DNA from: Flavobacterium sp. NKUCC04_CG
GTDB lineage: Bacteria > Bacteroidota > Bacteroidia > Flavobacteriales > Flavobacteriaceae
DNA: 64,000 nt
Reading direction: 5' to 3'
NCBI RefSeq assembly: GCF_019345525.1
Contig: NZ_JAHKRA010000012.1
Coordinates: 47,404 to 111,403 of the forward strand
Of this stretch, positions 17,564 to 26,463 are shown piece after piece (the first letter of the stretch is position 1; the number at the start of each line of letters is the position of its first letter). The notes below the pieces were generated by a model. It saw nothing but the letters and a program-made list of their open reading frames with translations, had not been told where the DNA came from and made no database searches. The translations under genes were made by a program, and so were the position numbers.

Positions 17564-18169
17564 TTATTTTTTTGGCTCAAATCGGTTTTCAATTCCGTTG
17601 ATTATTAAAGTAGCACCTTGCTTTGTTTCAATCCATTGCACACTGTCATTACTATAAAGAGAGGCGTTGGCCGTTTTGTCATTTTGTTTGAGTTTGATGT
17701 TTGGAGCATCCTTACGTTCCACTAATACATAGTTTTGTTCGTTTTCTAAGGTCGTAGTAATTTTAATTTGTTGTTGCTCGTTTTCATAGGTTTTGACTAG
17801 CGGACTAACCTGATATAACTTTTCGGTTTTCCCTGCTGTTTTAAAGATAATTTGATCGGCTTGTGCTTCCCATGAAATCGATTCATTTTTATATAATGCC
17901 CCTTTTGCCCAAGCTTCTTTTTGCGGTAAAATAAGTAGTTTTTCTGGTGTTTGTATTAGTACGTTTTGGTCTGTTTGATAGTAGGCACGGTATAAAACGC
18001 CCTTATTCGATTGGTAAACATAGGCAGCTTCACTTTCTAATTTAGCCATTAAAGCGCTGTTTGATTCAGTTGAAGAAAGGGAACTTGTGAGGTTTGTATT
18101 GTTTTTTTGTTGACACGCGTACATCAATAGCGTTAACGGAATCAGTAGGTAAAGAAATTTGTAATTCAT
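17564..18169 (-). CDS. Lipoprotein with two tandem MliC-like domains
   Basis: The 201-residue protein has a signal peptide with lipobox MYAC (Cys19). The mature part seems to contain two copies of the MliC/PliC fold (inhibitors of c-type lysozyme): repeat 1 about 50-120 with AWAKGALYKNESISWEAQAD (85-104), repeat 2 about 125-200 with TANASLYSNDSVQWIETKQG (167-186). Both match the MliC core pattern of small residues, Y, polar turn, W and a charged strand. The disulfide cysteines of E. coli MliC and the SGxxY serine motif are only loosely kept, so inhibition of lysozyme is possible but unproven. It is a stand-alone minus-strand gene. Confidence 0.6.
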   Translation of the reverse strand: MNYKFLYLLIPLTLLMYACQQKNNTNLTSSLSSTESNSALMAKLESEAAYVYQSNKGVLYRAYYQTDQNVLIQTPEKLLILPQKEAWAKGALYKNESISWEAQADQIIFKTAGKTEKLYQVSPLVKTYENEQQQIKITTTLENEQNYVLVERKDAPNIKLKQNDKTANASLYSNDSVQWIETKQGATLIINGIENRFEPKK

Positions 18170-18255
18170 GATAGAACCATTTGCATAGTTAAAATCAAAA
18201 ATGACGCCAATCTCTGCTTTTTGAGATTTAATTGGTTTTTTTAGAAGGCTTTAGC

Positions 18256-19494
18256 TTAGTTAATTATCCAGTGAGTTATCATATAAATTATTAATCCTAC
18301 CAGTCCACCAACGAGGGTACCGTTAATTCGAATAAATTGCAAGTCTTTGCCTACTTCAAGTTCGAGTTTTTCACTGAGTTCTTTTCCGTCCCAATTTCCT
18401 ACTGTTTTTCGAATAAGGTTGCCCACCTCTTGGGTATTGTTTAAAATCATCTTGTACAGACTGTGTTGCACCCAAGTATTGATCTTAACCTTAGTGTTTT
18501 CGTCGTTTTTAAGTTGCGAAGTCAGTTGTTTGATGTTGTTGTGTATATAGGTTGACACGGGAGAATTGGGGTCGTTTAATTGATCTAATAACTCCTCTTT
18601 TAAGGTGTCGACTAACTCGGATAAATAACTACTGATTTTTTCTGGGGTTATAAATTGCTCGAGTATATCGTCGAACTTTTGTTTCCAGCTTTCTGAACTG
18701 TTGATCTCTTGAGTCAGGTCTAGCAATCGGGATGTGAGTTCTATACGGATTTTATGGTCTGGATTTTTTTCTATTTCATCAAAGAAAGCCAGTATACCGC
18801 TAATCAATTGATTGGTAACTGCTTTGCCGCCAATCAATCCGAGTATGGGTTTTTTCTCTGTAACTTTATGGTAAATTTCTTCGCGATTTTGCTCAACATA
18901 GTTTTTGGCTTCGGGTAAAATTAAGTCGATTAAGCGGTTGTGTTCATTGTTTTCTATGGCATAGATAAGGCCTTGTGATACCAAATTTTGGATGGGAATA
19001 GCACGTATGCCTTCGTGTGCTTTTATGGTCAAAAAATGGACTACAGTTGTGTCGTCTAGGTTTGTAATTATTTTCTGTAATATATGGTTGATTTCACGTT
19101 CTAAGATTTGTTGGTTTTTGGGGTTTTCCATCCAGGTTGATGCAAATAGTGCCAAATCTATTTTTTCGATATAAGGTCGGATGTTTTCAGAGGTTAAAAA
19201 GTTGTCGGTAACAAAATTACCCAGATTGTCTCCTATTGAATTTTTGCTGTTTTCAATCAAATTGGTATGCGGGATTCTGATTCCCATAGGATAGCGGAAT
19301 AAAGCTGTAACTGCAAACCAATCGGCTAAGGCACCAACCATAGCTGCTTCGGAAAAGGCTTGTACATAATTCATCCAGGTTTGTGGTTGGTGTTTTAACA
19401 AAAAGACCATCAAAAAATAAATCAGCATCATGGCGATAAAGAGGCCTGTTGCAATACGTTTGTGTTTTCTGAGTTGTTTCTTCTTGTCAGTCAT
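18256..19494 (-). CDS. DUF445 family membrane protein
   Basis: The 412-residue protein has an N-terminal membrane helix (about 15-33), a conserved block with AMVGALADWFAVTALFRYPMG (about 51-71) and RIPHTNLIENSKNSIGDNLG (about 73-92), a long helical middle part and a C-terminal membrane helix (about 393-410). This is the DUF445 (YjiN/YheB) family, whose function is not established. The octamer repeat array lies 36 bases upstream of its start, where its promoter would be expected. Confidence 0.88.
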   Translation of the reverse strand: MTDKKKQLRKHKRIATGLFIAMMLIYFLMVFLLKHQPQTWMNYVQAFSEAAMVGALADWFAVTALFRYPMGIRIPHTNLIENSKNSIGDNLGNFVTDNFLTSENIRPYIEKIDLALFASTWMENPKNQQILEREINHILQKIITNLDDTTVVHFLTIKAHEGIRAIPIQNLVSQGLIYAIENNEHNRLIDLILPEAKNYVEQNREEIYHKVTEKKPILGLIGGKAVTNQLISGILAFFDEIEKNPDHKIRIELTSRLLDLTQEINSSESWKQKFDDILEQFITPEKISSYLSELVDTLKEELLDQLNDPNSPVSTYIHNNIKQLTSQLKNDENTKVKINTWVQHSLYKMILNNTQEVGNLIRKTVGNWDGKELSEKLELEVGKDLQFIRINGTLVGGLVGLIIYMITHWIIN

Positions 19495-19530
19495 AAAGCT
19501 CCTTGTTTGTTATAAAGATAGCTTTTTTTT

Positions 19531-19605
19531 GCTTATAGGCCTATAGGTTGATGCGCCTATACGCCCATGAGCGTATCCGCGTATCCGCGTATGTGCGTAT
19601 TTGCA
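19531..19605. repeat. Degenerate octamer tandem array
   Basis: In strict 8-base register from 19531: GCTTATAG, GCCTATAG, GTTGATGC, GCCTATAC, GCCCATGA, GCGTATCC, GCGTATCC, GCGTATGT, GCGTATTT, then GCAT. Nine units, all starting with G and most with GC. The unit family is the same as in the array at 63869-64000, read on the opposite strand (GCGTATCT, GCCCATCA there). The array lies between the DUF445 start and the purL terminator. Confidence 0.8.
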
Positions 19606-19608
19606 TAA

Positions 19609-19637
19609 AAAAAAGCACCTATAAAAGGTGCTTTTTT
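19609..19637. terminator. Terminator of purL
   Basis: AAAAAAGCACCT (19609-19620), loop ATAAA, AGGTGCTTTTTT (19626-19637). It is 10 bases past the purL stop on the minus strand and has U-runs on both strands. Confidence 0.9.
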
Positions 19638-19646
19638 GAAAAAAAA

Positions 19647-22600
19647 TTATTTAGATTGGTTGTCAATCCAATTTTTAGCATTGGTAAACGCTTCCATCCA
19701 AGGCGATACTTCATCTTGACGGGCATCTGGATAATTTGCCCAATGCCATTGAAACAACGAACGTTCGATATGCGGCATCATCACTAAATGGCGACCGCTT
19801 GTGTCACAAATCATTGCGGTGTTATAGTCCGATCCGTTTGGATTTGCAGGATAACTGTCGTAAGCGTATTTTGCAACGATGTCATAACGGTTTTCTGATT
19901 CTGGTAAATTGAATTTACCTTCGCCATGAGAAACCCAAACACCTAAAGTACTTCCGGCTAGGGAAGACAACATGATGGATTTGTTTTCTTGGATTTTAAC
20001 CGATGTAAAAATACTTTCGTGTTTTTGCGATTGATTGTGCAGCATTTTTCCGTGAACGGAGTGTTCTGGATTAATGAGTTCCAATTCCATAAACAATTGG
20101 CAACCGTTACAGATACCAACGGATAAAGTATCTTCTCTCTTAAAGAAGTTTTTAAGTGCGGTATTGGCTTTTTCATTATATAGAAAAGCGCCAGCCCATC
20201 CTTTGGCAGAACCCAATACATCTGAATTTGAAAAACCTCCAACAGCACCAATAAATTGAATGTCTTCTAAGGTTTCTCTACCCGATATTAAATCTGTCAT
20301 GTGAACATCTTTAACGTCAAATCCAGCCAAATACATGGCATTAGCCATCTCTCTTTCAGAATTACTTCCCTTTTCTCGAATAATAGCCGCTTTAGGTCTC
20401 ACTTTAGTAGCGTCTAAAACCGGTTTTTTTCCAGTGAATTGTGCAGGGAAATTAAATTGTAATGGAGTATTTTTATAATTGTCAAAACGCGCTTGCGCCA
20501 TTCCGTTTTTAGATTGTTTTTGATCTAAAAGGAATGAGGTTTTAAACCAAGTATCTCTTAATTCACTAACGTTAAATTCCCATTGTTCACTATAGTTTTT
20601 AAAAAGTACTGTTGTACCGTCATTTACCGTACCAATTTGGATTGCTTCGATACCTTGAGCTTTAAGAGCTTCTTCAAAGGCAAGGTCTTCTTGTGCTTGA
20701 ATAACCAAAGCGATGTTTTCATTGAAAAGCGCTTTGATTGCATCGGTTTCACCCAACACTGTCAAGTCGTAGTCGGCAGCTAGATTCACATCGGCGAAAC
20801 ACATTTCCAAAAGCGTTGTGATTAATCCACCGCTTCCAATGTCATGACCTGCTGCAATATGTCCATTTTTAACTAAATCTTGAACGGCATTAAATGCCTT
20901 TTTAAAGTAGGCACTATCTTGAATAGTTGGAGCTTCTGTTCCAATCTTATTTAAGATCTGTGCAAAAGAGGAACCTCCCAATTTAAAACGGTCTTGAGAT
21001 AGGTTGATATAATAGATAGAACCCGCATTTTTCTTTAAAACCGGCTCTACGATTTTTGTGATATTATCGCAGTTTCCAGCTGCTGAAATAATTACGGTAC
21101 CCGGAGCGATAACTTGATCGTTAGGGTATTTTTGTTTCATCGAAAGGGAGTCCTTTCCAGTAGGAATGTTGATTCCCAGATCAATAGCAAACGCAGAACA
21201 AGCTTCGACAGCACTGTATAATCGAGCATCTTCACCCGGATTATTACAAGCCCACATCCAGTTTGCGGAAAGGGAAACACTGGCAAGTCCATCTTTTAAC
21301 GGAGCCCATACCAAATTGGATAAAGCTTCTCCGATCGCATTTCTACTTCCTGCTTTTGGATCGATTAAGGCAACTATAGGAGCGTGGCCTACAGTTGTTG
21401 CAATTCCCTCTTTTCCTTTGTAATCTAGAGCCATAGCTCCTAAATTGTTTAAAGGTAATTGTAACGGACCGGTACACTGTTGTTTAGCTACACGACCGCC
21501 AACACAACGGTCAACTTTATTGGTTAACCAATCTTTACAAGCAACAGCTTCTAATTGTAAAAGGTCGTTTAAATATTGTGGTACTAGAGAAGTAGAGTAG
21601 TCTAGTTCTTGGTAAACCCTTTGGATGGTTTGGTCTGCCATGATGGTTTTTGGAGAACTTCCAAACATGTCTTCCAGAGCAAAGTCCATTGGTTTAGCAC
21701 CGGTTTTTTTAGATTCAAAGGTAAAGCGATGGTTGTTGGTTACTTCACCGACTTCATACATAGGAGCGCGTTCGCGTTCTGCTACACGTTTCAATATAGC
21801 GATGTCTTCAGGTGCAATAACTAAGCCCATACGCTCTTGAGATTCATTTCCGATAATTTCTTTAGCGGATAAGGTTGGGTCCCCAACAGGTAATTTATCT
21901 AAATCGATCAATCCTCCGGTATCTTCAACCAATTCAGAAAGACAGTTTAAATGTCCGCCTGCACCATGATCGTGAATGGATACTATAGGATTGATGTCAC
22001 TTTCAACCATAGCTCTTACGGCATTGGCTGCGCGTTTTTGCATTTCTGGATTGGAACGTTGAATGGCATTCAACTCAATCCCCGATCCAAAAGCTCCCGT
22101 GTCTGCAGAAGATACTGCAGCGCCACCCATTCCAATTCTATAGTTTTCACCTCCTAAAATAACAATTTTATCGCCTTCTTTAGGGTGGTGTTTTTGTGCT
22201 TGTTCCAATTTTCCATAACCGATCCCACCGGCTTGCATGATTACTTTGTCGTAACCCAATTTACGTGATTCCTCTTCGTGTTCGAAGGTTAATACGGAAC
22301 CCGTGATTAGGGGTTGCCCAAATTTATTTCCAAAATCAGAAGCTCCGTTAGAAGCTTTGATTAAAATATCAATAGGTGTTTGGTAGAGCCAAGGGCGTTC
22401 TGTCATGCCTTCTTCCCACTGACGATCTGCAGTCAATCGCGAATACGCAGTCATATATACTGCAGTACCCGCTAGGGGAAGGGAGCCTTGTCCGCCCGCT
22501 AAGCGATCGCGGATTTCTCCTCCTGAACCCGTTGCAGCACCATTAAACGGTTCCACTGTGGTTGGGAAATTATGTGTTTCTGCTTTTAATGAAATCACAG

Positions 22601-23315
22601 AATCAAACTCTTTTTCTTCGTAAAAGTCGGGTTTATCTGCCGACTTTGGAGCAAACTGGGTTACTCTCGGGCCTTTTACAAAAGCCACATTGTCTTTATA
22701 AGCCGAAACAATTTCGTTAGGATGCGTTTCGGAAGTTTTACGTATTAATTTAAATAATGAAGTTGGTTTTTCCTCTCCGTCGATAACAAAGGTTCCGTTG
22801 AAAATTTTATGACGACAGTGTTCGGAATTCGCTTGAGAAAAACCAAAAACCTCAGAATCGGTAAGTTTACGACCGATTTTTAAAGCTAGATTTTCTAAAT
22901 AAACGACTTCTTCGTCGTTTAATGCCAAACCTTCTTGTTTGTTGTAGGCTGCAATATCCTCAATTTCTAAGATTGCTTCAGGTTGCAAGTCAATGGAAAA
23001 AATCGACTGATTCAGTTCTGTAAATACTTGCGAAAGCATCGGGTCAAAGGTTACAGAACCTTCTTTTTTTTCAAATTCTTCAATTCTAAGAATTCCTTGA
23101 ATGCCCATGTTTTGAGTAATTTCAACGGCATTGGTACTCCAAGGTGTAATCATGGTGGCGCGTGGACCAACAAACTCAGCAATAAGTGTAGTTTCCTTTA
23201 AAACTTGAGCTTGGCCAAATAACCAATTGAGCTTAGTAATATCCTCAGAGGTCAATTCGTTTTGTACCTGTACGGCAAAGAATTTTTTCGAAGGGTTTTC
23301 AAAGAAATGAATCAT
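19647..23315 (-). CDS. purL: Phosphoribosylformylglycinamidine synthase, large single-chain type
   Basis: PurL converts FGAR, glutamine and ATP to FGAM in purine synthesis. At 1222 residues it is the large one-chain enzyme (N-terminal PurS-like domain, two AIRS-like halves, C-terminal glutaminase). Visible landmarks: SEHCRHKIFNG (about 165-175), FNGAATGSGGEIRDRLAGG (about 258-276), a second-half NIPTGKDSLSMKQ segment, and a class-I glutaminase with the nucleophile elbow SVGICNGCQLFMEL (about 1067-1080) and WVSHGEGKF (about 1130-1138). No truncation is seen. A likely -7 element TATTTTTG on the minus strand is at 23350-23357. purC is elsewhere in this window, so purine genes are scattered. Confidence 0.97.
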   Translation of the reverse strand: MIHFFENPSKKFFAVQVQNELTSEDITKLNWLFGQAQVLKETTLIAEFVGPRATMITPWSTNAVEITQNMGIQGILRIEEFEKKEGSVTFDPMLSQVFTELNQSIFSIDLQPEAILEIEDIAAYNKQEGLALNDEEVVYLENLALKIGRKLTDSEVFGFSQANSEHCRHKIFNGTFVIDGEEKPTSLFKLIRKTSETHPNEIVSAYKDNVAFVKGPRVTQFAPKSADKPDFYEEKEFDSVISLKAETHNFPTTVEPFNGAATGSGGEIRDRLAGGQGSLPLAGTAVYMTAYSRLTADRQWEEGMTERPWLYQTPIDILIKASNGASDFGNKFGQPLITGSVLTFEHEEESRKLGYDKVIMQAGGIGYGKLEQAQKHHPKEGDKIVILGGENYRIGMGGAAVSSADTGAFGSGIELNAIQRSNPEMQKRAANAVRAMVESDINPIVSIHDHGAGGHLNCLSELVEDTGGLIDLDKLPVGDPTLSAKEIIGNESQERMGLVIAPEDIAILKRVAERERAPMYEVGEVTNNHRFTFESKKTGAKPMDFALEDMFGSSPKTIMADQTIQRVYQELDYSTSLVPQYLNDLLQLEAVACKDWLTNKVDRCVGGRVAKQQCTGPLQLPLNNLGAMALDYKGKEGIATTVGHAPIVALIDPKAGSRNAIGEALSNLVWAPLKDGLASVSLSANWMWACNNPGEDARLYSAVEACSAFAIDLGINIPTGKDSLSMKQKYPNDQVIAPGTVIISAAGNCDNITKIVEPVLKKNAGSIYYINLSQDRFKLGGSSFAQILNKIGTEAPTIQDSAYFKKAFNAVQDLVKNGHIAAGHDIGSGGLITTLLEMCFADVNLAADYDLTVLGETDAIKALFNENIALVIQAQEDLAFEEALKAQGIEAIQIGTVNDGTTVLFKNYSEQWEFNVSELRDTWFKTSFLLDQKQSKNGMAQARFDNYKNTPLQFNFPAQFTGKKPVLDATKVRPKAAIIREKGSNSEREMANAMYLAGFDVKDVHMTDLISGRETLEDIQFIGAVGGFSNSDVLGSAKGWAGAFLYNEKANTALKNFFKREDTLSVGICNGCQLFMELELINPEHSVHGKMLHNQSQKHESIFTSVKIQENKSIMLSSLAGSTLGVWVSHGEGKFNLPESENRYDIVAKYAYDSYPANPNGSDYNTAMICDTSGRHLVMMPHIERSLFQWHWANYPDARQDEVSPWMEAFTNAKNWIDNQSK

Positions 23316-23349
23316 TTTTTTTGTAGGTGTTAGTTGTTGTTGTATAGTG

Positions 23350-23357
23350 CAAAAATA
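23350..23357 (-). promoter_or_regulatory. -7 element of purL
   Basis: The minus strand reads TATTTTTG, about 35 bases before the purL start. No good -33 element at the usual distance was found. No purine-type riboswitch core was recognised in the short leader. Confidence 0.45.
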
Positions 23358-23381
23358 ATTTAAAAAAAGTCAATTAAAAAA

Positions 23382-24899
23382 TTATTCTTTAGGGGATGTG
23401 ACATTCTGATAAGCACCTAAATCCGGACTGATATTTCGCGCTTTCCCACTGAGGTCAAAAGGTACTTTTTGAGCGGTTTCTAAGTTTCCTTTGCCTATAA
23501 TATCGACCGATTGATCGGTTATCATCAGTTCGTTTTTAGAGATGTTATAAAAGTAAGGTCTGTATAAGTCGGTTCCCGTACTTAATAAAATTGCTGAAAA
23601 ACGACTGGGATTATTAAAATCATAGGGGAAGTTCGTAGAACCGTTACCACTTGAAAAATATTTAATCAAGCTGTTTTTAAAGTGGATTTTAAAATTTTCA
23701 GGAGAACTTTTGGCACGCATCAACAAACTCTCCGTAGCACTACTGTATAGAATACAATTTTCAAATAAAGCTTTCACGATCTGAAATTCAGCAGATCCAT
23801 CATAATCATCTATGGAAACAGCCGTATGATTGGGTTTATTCCAGTAATTGACAAAAGAGGAATGCAAGAACTCGTATTCGCCTCCAAACGTACAGGCCAA
23901 AGAAGCGCTTCCAGCATTACCTACTACCACATTAGTCCCATATATTTTTGCTGCTCTACCCAAAATTCCATTTTGACTAGCGTTGTATATTTGTACATTA
24001 TGCAATTGCACGGTCTCCGTATTTTTATTAATCAACAAACCTACGGTTGGGTTTTTGATAATTGTATTTTCAAAAGTTCCCGTACTTCCTACGGTCAACC
24101 AAATCGCTCCCCATTGACCAGGGATATTGGCAAACTCGGGTTCCAAGCGATCGCCTTGAATCTGTATAGGCTTTTCAATAGTTCCACGCGCTAATACAGT
24201 TGCTTTATTGGCTACTAATAATCCAGAATTGCTGTGAAAGTGAATTTTTGCTCCTTCGTCTATTTGTAAGGTTTTAGTAGAAGGTACTGCTGCATATCCG
24301 TAGATAACATAGGGTTTGTCATTTTTCCAATGCAGGGTGTTTTCTTTGTTGTGATTGGCCTCACTTAGGTAGAAGCCGTAAATTTCTTCATCGTCAAAAG
24401 GTAGGGTTTCTGTTATACCTTCAGCGTTGCGTTGCGGATATAAAAAATGGGCATCCTTAACTAAAGTTACTAATTCAACCTGTTGTAATCCCGACCCATT
24501 GCCAAATTTGATTTGATCGGTATAGAGGTATTCCGAGGATTGATTTTTGAATTGGTTGTAATCTATAGTTGTTTCTATAAAGATAAACATACTGTCTTTG
24601 GCTAGGAGTTCCACGTTTTGGAATACTTTTCCCGCTTGACCATCGACCAGGAGTCTATAGTGCGATTTTTCTCCTTGAGCGAGTTGTAGCTGTGGAATTT
24701 TAATGTTTTTATTGGAGCGATTATATACCTTGAGCATATAAGTGCTCGATCCAATATTGGTAAAAACGGTATCGAGATAAACGGTATCCTTAGAAAAGCT
24801 TAATTGACCAGATTGATGTGGCTCAAAATCAAAATCTTTTCTACAGGAAACCAAGAGTATTATTAAAAGCGAAAGAAAGGAAAGAGAATAGAAACGCAT
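23382..24899 (-). CDS. Lipoprotein with right-handed parallel beta-helix
   Basis: The 505-residue protein starts with a signal peptide and lipobox LVSC (Cys19). An N-terminal Ig-like part (about 30-150; FSKDTVYLDTVFTNIGSSTYMLKVYN pattern starting near 35) is followed by repeated short beta-strand turns with Asn ladders (about 210-430), such as NTIIKNPTVGLLINKN and VQIYNASQNGILG, typical of PbH1/pectin-lyase-like folds. Near the C terminus SPDLGAYQN resembles the D-x-GAYE end seen in related Bacteroidota beta-helix proteins. No catalytic residues of a polysaccharide lyase could be assigned, so its substrate is unknown. Confidence 0.78.
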   Translation of the reverse strand: MRFYSLSFLSLLIILLVSCRKDFDFEPHQSGQLSFSKDTVYLDTVFTNIGSSTYMLKVYNRSNKNIKIPQLQLAQGEKSHYRLLVDGQAGKVFQNVELLAKDSMFIFIETTIDYNQFKNQSSEYLYTDQIKFGNGSGLQQVELVTLVKDAHFLYPQRNAEGITETLPFDDEEIYGFYLSEANHNKENTLHWKNDKPYVIYGYAAVPSTKTLQIDEGAKIHFHSNSGLLVANKATVLARGTIEKPIQIQGDRLEPEFANIPGQWGAIWLTVGSTGTFENTIIKNPTVGLLINKNTETVQLHNVQIYNASQNGILGRAAKIYGTNVVVGNAGSASLACTFGGEYEFLHSSFVNYWNKPNHTAVSIDDYDGSAEFQIVKALFENCILYSSATESLLMRAKSSPENFKIHFKNSLIKYFSSGNGSTNFPYDFNNPSRFSAILLSTGTDLYRPYFYNISKNELMITDQSVDIIGKGNLETAQKVPFDLSGKARNISPDLGAYQNVTSPKE

Positions 24900-24948
24900 A
24901 TACTTCTTTTTTGGTAAAAATAGGCAAAAGTTTGCAATTATCGAGCTT

Positions 24949-25677
24949 TTAAAATTCGATTTTACGATATTTCATCCATAAAAACAGATACTTTTTATAG
25001 GTTGCAAAGGCTTGTAAATACGCGAGTATAAAGCCTTCTTTGGCATCGAGAAATCCTATTTGCACAAAATAACGGTAGACAAATTCATTAAGGGGACGAA
25101 GGGTAAAATGCAAGAAATTCGGACGTATGTTTCTACTGTACATCGCTTCGGATAAACGAAGGCTGTGTTGATCGAGTTTTTTATTGTACTGGTCAAAAGT
25201 GGTATAACTGTAATCTAAAGTGGTGTTTTTTAAAAAGGCAATACCCAAATCGGACTTAGCGTATTGAGGATGACGTTGTAAAAGCAAGCTTTTTCGTGAA
25301 GTATATCCGCCAAAACGCACAATTTTTCCCATAAAAAAAAGTCCTTTTTTACGGGTGTAAAATTCACCAAAACCGCGGGAGTCCGCCAAGATAGAAAACA
25401 ATTCTTTATGCAGTTCAGGAGTAATTACTTCATTGTGGTTTAAAAATAAAATCCATTCATTAGAAGCTTGTTGCGTGGCCTTTAATTTGGTTTGCTCTTC
25501 TTGTTCGGGGGTACATTTTAGAACCCAGTCAACAGACGGTACGAGGTTTTCTTTAGAGTCTTCAGAATTAAAAGTATCTATGAGTATCACTTCATCGGCT
25601 ATAGAAATACTTTTTTGAAACAAATCTGATTGTTTTTCTATAGTGTGGCGGGTGATAATGACCGTTATTTTTGACAT
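24949..25677 (-). CDS. Family-2 glycosyltransferase-like protein with altered DxD motif
   Basis: The 242-residue protein follows the KdtX/WaaE-like GT2 layout: N-terminal strand ITVIITRHT, EVILIDTFNSED (29-40), and the nucleotide-sugar segment EWILFLNHNEVI (74-85). In active relatives, including the neighbour at 26455, the last segment reads LFLDADERI; here Asp-Ala-Asp is replaced by Asn80-His81-Asn82, with Glu83 kept. The C-terminal part has the LNEFVYRYFVQIGFLDAKEGF pattern (about 204-224) shared with this family. It may therefore be inactive, use another metal site, or have a different role. It is divergent from the deacetylase at 25756 with overlapping promoters. Confidence 0.75.
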   Translation of the reverse strand: MSKITVIITRHTIEKQSDLFQKSISIADEVILIDTFNSEDSKENLVPSVDWVLKCTPEQEEQTKLKATQQASNEWILFLNHNEVITPELHKELFSILADSRGFGEFYTRKKGLFFMGKIVRFGGYTSRKSLLLQRHPQYAKSDLGIAFLKNTTLDYSYTTFDQYNKKLDQHSLRLSEAMYSRNIRPNFLHFTLRPLNEFVYRYFVQIGFLDAKEGFILAYLQAFATYKKYLFLWMKYRKIEF

Positions 25678-25695
25678 TCAAATTATTTGTAAGAC

Positions 25696-25728
25696 TTGGT
25701 TGTAATTAGTACAAATGTAATAATTTTG
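25696..25728. promoter_or_regulatory. Divergent overlapping promoters
   Basis: Plus strand: TTG (25696-25698 or 25700-25702) and TAATTTTG (25721-25728), spacers of 22 or 18, driving the deacetylase. Minus strand: TACATTTG (25712-25719), the -7 element of the glycosyltransferase gene. Confidence 0.55.
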
Positions 25729-25755
25729 TTGGAATTAATTTTTAGAAATAATTAG

Positions 25756-26463
25756 ATGAGCCACTTACCGATCTTGATGTATCACAACATATGCAAACAG
25801 GAAAAAAACAGTAATGATTTGACGATTTCAACAGAAAAGTTGGAGACTCAATTAAGGTTTTTAAAATTAAAAGGCTACCAAACCTATCATTTAAGTGAAT
25901 TGGAACTGTTAGATAAATTAGCTGCTAAAGCTGTGGTTTTAACCTTTGATGATGTCACGGTAAATCAACTGAACTATGCCTTACCGTTATTGGAGAAATA
26001 TCAGATGAAAGCCACTTTTTTTATCCCCTTTAAATACTTGGGCAAAGTAGATTCTTGGAATGCTGGAGGGGAAGAGTCTATAATGAGCTTAGAACAAATT
26101 CAGGGATTGCCCGCGAATATCGAATTGGGATTTCACTCCTACGAGCACCGCCGTTTTGCAGACCTGTCGGAAGCCGAAATTAAAGTTGATTTTGAGCGTT
26201 GTATGGAAGTTGTCAAAAATAATCAATTAGCCGTGTATCCGGCGATTGCTTATCCTTATGGGAATTTTCCTAAGAAGGAGCCCAAACGCTCGGTCTTTTT
26301 TAAGCTGATGCATCAAAATGGAATGAAAATGGGTTTTAGAATCGGAAATAAAATTAATAGCTTTCCATTTAAAGAGTCTTATGAAATTAATCGATTGGAT
26401 GTAAAAGGGGGGGAATCGCTTTTTAAATTTAAATTAAAACTGCGTTTTGGAAAGTTATTTTAA
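25756..26463 (+). CDS. Polysaccharide deacetylase (NodB-like, CE4)
   Basis: The 235-residue protein begins LPILMYHNI (4-12), then shows the CE4 motif 1 VVLTFDDV (60-67) with metal and catalytic Asp residues, ATFFIP (86-91), and motif 2 HSYEHRRF (127-134) supplying two His ligands. IAYPYGNFP (about 162-170) corresponds to the RxPYG motif 3, with the Arg lost (here AYPYG). No signal peptide is apparent, suggesting action on a cytosolic or lipid-linked sugar. Its 3' end overlaps the convergent glycosyltransferase by 9 bases. The cluster suggests modification of a surface glycan or LPS. Confidence 0.85.
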   Translation: MSHLPILMYHNICKQEKNSNDLTISTEKLETQLRFLKLKGYQTYHLSELELLDKLAAKAVVLTFDDVTVNQLNYALPLLEKYQMKATFFIPFKYLGKVDSWNAGGEESIMSLEQIQGLPANIELGFHSYEHRRFADLSEAEIKVDFERCMEVVKNNQLAVYPAIAYPYGNFPKKEPKRSVFFKLMHQNGMKMGFRIGNKINSFPFKESYEINRLDVKGGESLFKFKLKLRFGKLF

